A stretch of DNA of 7,642 bases from JADDRA01 sp035553895 (lineage in GTDB: Bacteria; Actinomycetota; Acidimicrobiia; Acidimicrobiales; CADCSY01), in the NCBI GenBank assembly GCA_035553895.1, contig DATMJI010000214.1, positions 1-7,642 of the forward strand, in the 5' to 3' direction. How positions within the stretch are numbered: position 1 is the first letter of the stretch; the number at the start of each line of letters is the position of its first letter. The notes below the pieces were generated by a model. The model did no database searches and was not told where the DNA came from. It saw only the letters and a program-made list of their open reading frames with translations. Positions 4,845 through 7,642 of this stretch are shown here, in pieces. Both the position numbers and the translations under genes were made by a program.

Positions 4845-5758
4845 CCGCCTCGGGTCCGCCCCGCCAGCCGCGGCCCGGGGAGGGCGCTGCGGGCCCCTTC
4901 GGCGCCGACGGTCCCGTCCAGCTCGAGCGCTTCATGGATCTGCGTGAGCACTTCGCCGCCCGCCTCGACCGCGCCCTCGCCTGGGACGAACCCCGCTTTG
5001 TGCGGGCCGACTGGGCCGCCCGCAACACCGCCCTGGCGGCCGAGCTGCTCCCTCGCCCGGCCCCCGATTTCCTGCGCCGACCGGCGATCCTCTACCAGAT
5101 GTTCGTCGCCGACAAGTACCTGGCCCACGAGATGCCCTTCGTCCTCGACCGCCTCCCGGCCCCGGCCTGGGCTCGTGAGGACCCGGTCGGCGATCCGCCC
5201 CGGGCACCCCTGGCGGGGACCGGCGTCATGACCTCGTCCAACACGGTGCACACCCTCCATCACCTCTTGTGCTTCGAGGAGTCGACGGGGCGGCGGCTGC
5301 GTGATGTGGGCACGGTGGTGGAGTGGGGCGGCGGCTACGGCAACCTGGCCAAGCACCTGGTACGCCTGCGGGGGACGGTGCCGACCCTGGTCATGTTCGA
5401 CAGTCCCGTCTTCGCCACCGTCCAGTGGCTCTACCTGTCGTCGGTCCTCGGCCCCGGGGCCGTCGTGCTCCAGACGCAGGCCGGCTTCCGGGTGCGACCC
5501 GGCGCCGTCAACGTCGTCCCCATCGGCTTGGCCGCCGAAACCGATGTGCAGGCCGACCTGTTCGTGTCGACCTGGGCCCTGAACGAGAGCACGGCGGCGG
5601 CCCAGGACCACGTGGCCGGCCGGGCGTGGTTCGGGGCCGAAGCCCTGCTCCTGGCCATGCATCGAGGTGACCCGCTCGAACGGCGCATCCTCGAGGCCGG
5701 AGCCCGCTCCGTTGCCCTCGGCCCCTTCATGCCCTCCCAGCAGTACCTGCTGCGCTAG
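4841..5758 (+). CDS. putative sugar O-methyltransferase (class I SAM-dependent)
   Basis: This protein of about 305 residues would transfer a methyl group from S-adenosylmethionine, probably to a sugar hydroxyl, in the cytosol. Evidence is the glycine-rich SAM motif VVEWGGGYGNLAKHL (159-173), where the acidic and WGGGYGN pattern is that of the putative sugar O-methyltransferase family. Also typical are the preceding helices (DFLRRPAILYQMFVADKYL, TVHTLHHLLCFEESTGRRL) and the following FDSPVF..VQWLYLSSVLG and STWALNES segments. The C-terminus PFMPSQQYLLR closes the fold. The start is uncertain. GTG 4841 has GGGTGG five bases upstream. ATG 4934 would begin at MDLREHF but has no ribosome site. GTG 4793 directly abuts GGAAGG. 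It converges on the ABC transporter gene. Such enzymes decorate capsule, glycan or glycosylated natural products; the acceptor is not predictable. Confidence 0.82.
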   Translation: MTASGPPRQPRPGEGAAGPFGADGPVQLERFMDLREHFAARLDRALAWDEPRFVRADWAARNTALAAELLPRPAPDFLRRPAILYQMFVADKYLAHEMPFVLDRLPAPAWAREDPVGDPPRAPLAGTGVMTSSNTVHTLHHLLCFEESTGRRLRDVGTVVEWGGGYGNLAKHLVRLRGTVPTLVMFDSPVFATVQWLYLSSVLGPGAVVLQTQAGFRVRPGAVNVVPIGLAAETDVQADLFVSTWALNESTAAAQDHVAGRAWFGAEALLLAMHRGDPLERRILEAGARSVALGPFMPSQQYLLR

Positions 5759-5765
5759 CTAGCGC
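5752..5765. repeat. 14-bp perfect palindrome across the methyltransferase stop
   Basis: GCGCTAG (5752-5758) is followed immediately by its reverse complement CTAGCGC (5759-5765), so the TAG stop codon forms part of the left arm. With no spacer it is more like a binding-site dyad than a hairpin. It may be chance or part of the convergent terminator region. Confidence 0.35.
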
Positions 5766-5786
5766 TCGCCGCACCAACCGGCCGGG

Positions 5787-5806
5787 GCTGCCGGGTCCCG
5801 GACGGC
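5787..5806. terminator. bidirectional terminator-like hairpin between convergent genes
   Basis: GCTGCCGG (5787-5794) pairs with CCGG-A-CGGC (5798-5806) around a GTC loop, giving eight pairs with one bulged A and one G-T pair. It lies in the 74-bp gap between the stops of the methyltransferase (+) and the ABC transporter (-), so it could end both transcripts. No U-tract is present. Confidence 0.4.
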
Positions 5807-5832
5807 TGGCCCGGGAAGGCGGTACCCCCCGC

Positions 5833-7619
5833 TCAGCGGTAGGAGCGGGCCTGGAGCTCGTGGAGCTCGGCGTAGAGGCCACCGTCGGCCATGAGCTCGG
5901 TGTGGCCGCCGGCCTCGACCACCCGCCCGCCGTCGAGCACCACGATGAGCTGAGCCATCCGCACGGTGGAGAACCGGTGGGAGACCAACACGGTGATGCC
6001 CCCGTCGCCGCCCCCACGGTCCGGGCGGCACCGGCATAGCGCTCGAACAGGGCGTGCTCGGTCCCGGCGTCGACCGAGGCGGTGGGCTCGTCGAGCACCA
6101 GCAGCAACGGGGCCTCCCGCATCATGGCCCGGGCCAGGGCGAGCTTCTGCCACTGCCCACCCGACAGCTCGGTGCCGCCCTCGAAGCTCGGCCCCAGCGG
6201 GGACTCGAGCCCGTGGGCCAACGACGGCGTCACCTCGGAGGCGCCCGCCCGCCACAGCGCCCCCTCGACGGCGGGAACGTCGTCGAGGTGGGGCAGGTCA
6301 CCCACCCCCACCGCCTCCCTGGCCAGCAGCTCGAGGCGGGCGAAGTCCTGGAACCCGGCGGCCATCCGGGACCGCCACTGGTCCACGTCGAGCGAGCGGA
6401 GATCGACGCCGTCGACGAGGATGGTGCCGGCGGTGGCGTCGTAGAAGCAGCCCAGCAGCTTGACCAGGGTGGTCTTGCCCGCACCGTTGTCGCCGACCAG
6501 GGCGACGGTGGACCCGGCCGGCAGGAAGAGGTCGACGCCGGAGAGGACGTCGGTGCCGGCGTCGGGATAACGGAACCCGACCCCTTGCAGCTCGATTCCC
6601 CGGGTCAGGCGCTCGGGCACCGGCGCCCCCTGCCCGAGGCGGGCCCGGGCCGTCGAGGCGTAGTCGTCGAGCCACAGGTAGCGCCTCGCCACCCGCATCA
6701 TCCGGGCCAGCGCCGTGGTGGTGCCGTGGGCCACGGAAACCTGCATGTTGATGCGGGCCAGCAGGGCGAGGGTGAGGACCACGCTGCCCAGGGTGACGTC
6801 GCCGGCGGCGGCGTCCCGCACCACCAGGCCGATGGCGCCGGCGTAGCCGAGGGCGAACAGGCACCACCCGGCGGTGGTCCACGCCAGACCCTGGCGCCCG
6901 GCGGCATCGAGGCGGGCGTCGACGGCCTGCCACAGGAGGCGGTGGCGCTCCTGGAGCTCCTGGCCCAGCCCGAACACCCGCAGCTCCTTGCCCGGACCGG
7001 GGAAGGTGGCCAGCTCGAAGAGGTGGCGGGCCCGGCGGTAGTCCTCGGCGCCGCCGTCGAGGGCGGCCTGGCGCAGGCGCTCGGCTCTCGTCGCCGCCCA
7101 GAACGACGGGACGGCGAAGAGGGGCACGGTGAGCAGCAGCGGGTTCACCGAGGCCAGGACCGCCGCGGTGGCGCCGGCCTGGACGACCACCGCCAGGGCC
7201 CCGGAGACGGCGTTGCCGCCCCCGGCCAGGACGTGGCTCTCCAGGCGGAGCATCTCCACCTGGCTCACGTACTCGGGGCGCTCGTGGTGCTCCAGCCCCG
7301 GCGTGCCGGCGGCCAGCTCGACCAGGCGCCGGTCGAGGTACATGCCGGTGCGCTCCTTCAGGGGGAAGAACATGCGCGTCCCCGCCCAGCTGGCCAGCCG
7401 GCCACTGGCACCGGTGGCACCGAGGCCGGCGGCGGCGACCAGCACGCCCTCGCCGTCACCGGCGGCGGCGGCGTCGACCAGGAGCTTGAGCCACCACGCC
7501 ACCGCCACGACCAGCAGGGGGGCCAGGGTGTTGAGCACCACGATGGCGACGGAGCGCCGCCGACCGGCGTGCAGCGACATGGAGATGGCGGCCACCAGGG
7601 CCCGGGCCCCTTCACCCAC
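5833..7619 (-). CDS. ABC exporter half-transporter (fused permease and ATPase), one frameshift
   Basis: With one base restored, this is a type IV (MsbA-like) exporter half-transporter of at least 595 residues, acting in the cytoplasmic membrane, probably as a dimer. The membrane half spans about 1-310, with hydrophobic segments near 24-46, 56-72, 140-157, 158-176, 246-267 and 276-292. The ATPase half has Walker A GDNGAGKTT (376-384, Lys382), Q-loop Gln424, signature LSGGQ (485-489), Walker B LLLVLDE (505-511) and, after the frame change, H-loop His548 in LVSHRFS. The shift is at the C5 run 6011-6015; a sixth base would restore VGGGDGGITVLVSH. Unrepaired, the frame continues to 5727 but loses the H-loop, so the product would be inactive. 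GTG 7619 is the first visible start, but the frame stays open to the window edge, so the N-terminus may lie outside. It converges on the methyltransferase. The substrate is unknown: lipid, peptide or glycoconjugate are all possible. Confidence 0.9.
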
Positions 7620-7642
7620 GCCGGCCCCCGCCGCCCCCGTCC

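Noticed and set aside
4535..5662. 375-codon reverse-strand frame opposite the methyltransferase
   Set aside because: It is rich in Gly, His, Arg and Gln with no motif, while the opposite strand encodes a clear SAM-binding methyltransferase.
4841..7642. Methyltransferase plus ABC exporter as a natural-product or RiPP cluster
   Set aside because: The two genes converge rather than form an operon, and no core biosynthetic enzyme or precursor peptide is visible, so a cluster call is not supported.

Overview
The window is very GC-rich, with strong G/C preference at third codon positions, GTG starts and TANNNT-type -10 boxes. It carries an actinobacterial-type DUF4032 gene, so it is most likely chromosomal DNA of a high-GC actinobacterium. 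An Acidimicrobiia-like lineage is possible, but the sequence alone does not fix the genus.

Layout from left to right: (1) 1-433 has no recognisable gene, only stem-loops and the leader of mgsA. (2) 434-874 (+) is methylglyoxal synthase with its complete catalytic set. Only 10 bp separates it from the convergent 885-1544 (-) gene for an ACT-domain protein. (3) 1545-1724 is a divergent promoter region; both genes leaving it lack a Shine-Dalgarno and have a TANNNT box about 7 nt before the start codon, as leaderless genes do. (4) 1725 to about 2312 (+) is the 5' half of a DUF4032 / lipopolysaccharide-kinase-like gene, broken by four frame changes and cut off. (5) About 2313-3746 looks like the remnant of an integrated element. 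It holds a reverse-strand tyrosine recombinase with two or more frame changes, a strong hairpin behind its stop, a helically phased 9-bp direct repeat ahead of it, and a tRNA-Ala(UGC) that keeps only its 5' part through the anticodon stem. (6) 3911-4489 (-) is a hemerythrin-like HHE protein with a terminator-like hairpin right after its stop. (7) About 4841-5758 (+) is a putative sugar O-methyltransferase. (8) 5833 to at least 7619 (-) is an ABC exporter half-transporter with one frameshift between Walker B and the H-loop, converging on the methyltransferase.

These genes do not form one pathway. The region reads as ordinary chromosome (carbon overflow, amino-acid sensing, hemerythrin, envelope or secondary metabolism) interrupted by a decayed integration event. 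The most important caveat is that at least seven frame changes disrupt otherwise well-conserved proteins, and most lie at homopolymer runs. Base-calling error is therefore a serious alternative to genuine gene decay. I found no CRISPR array, toxin-antitoxin pair, retron or clear novel defence system.
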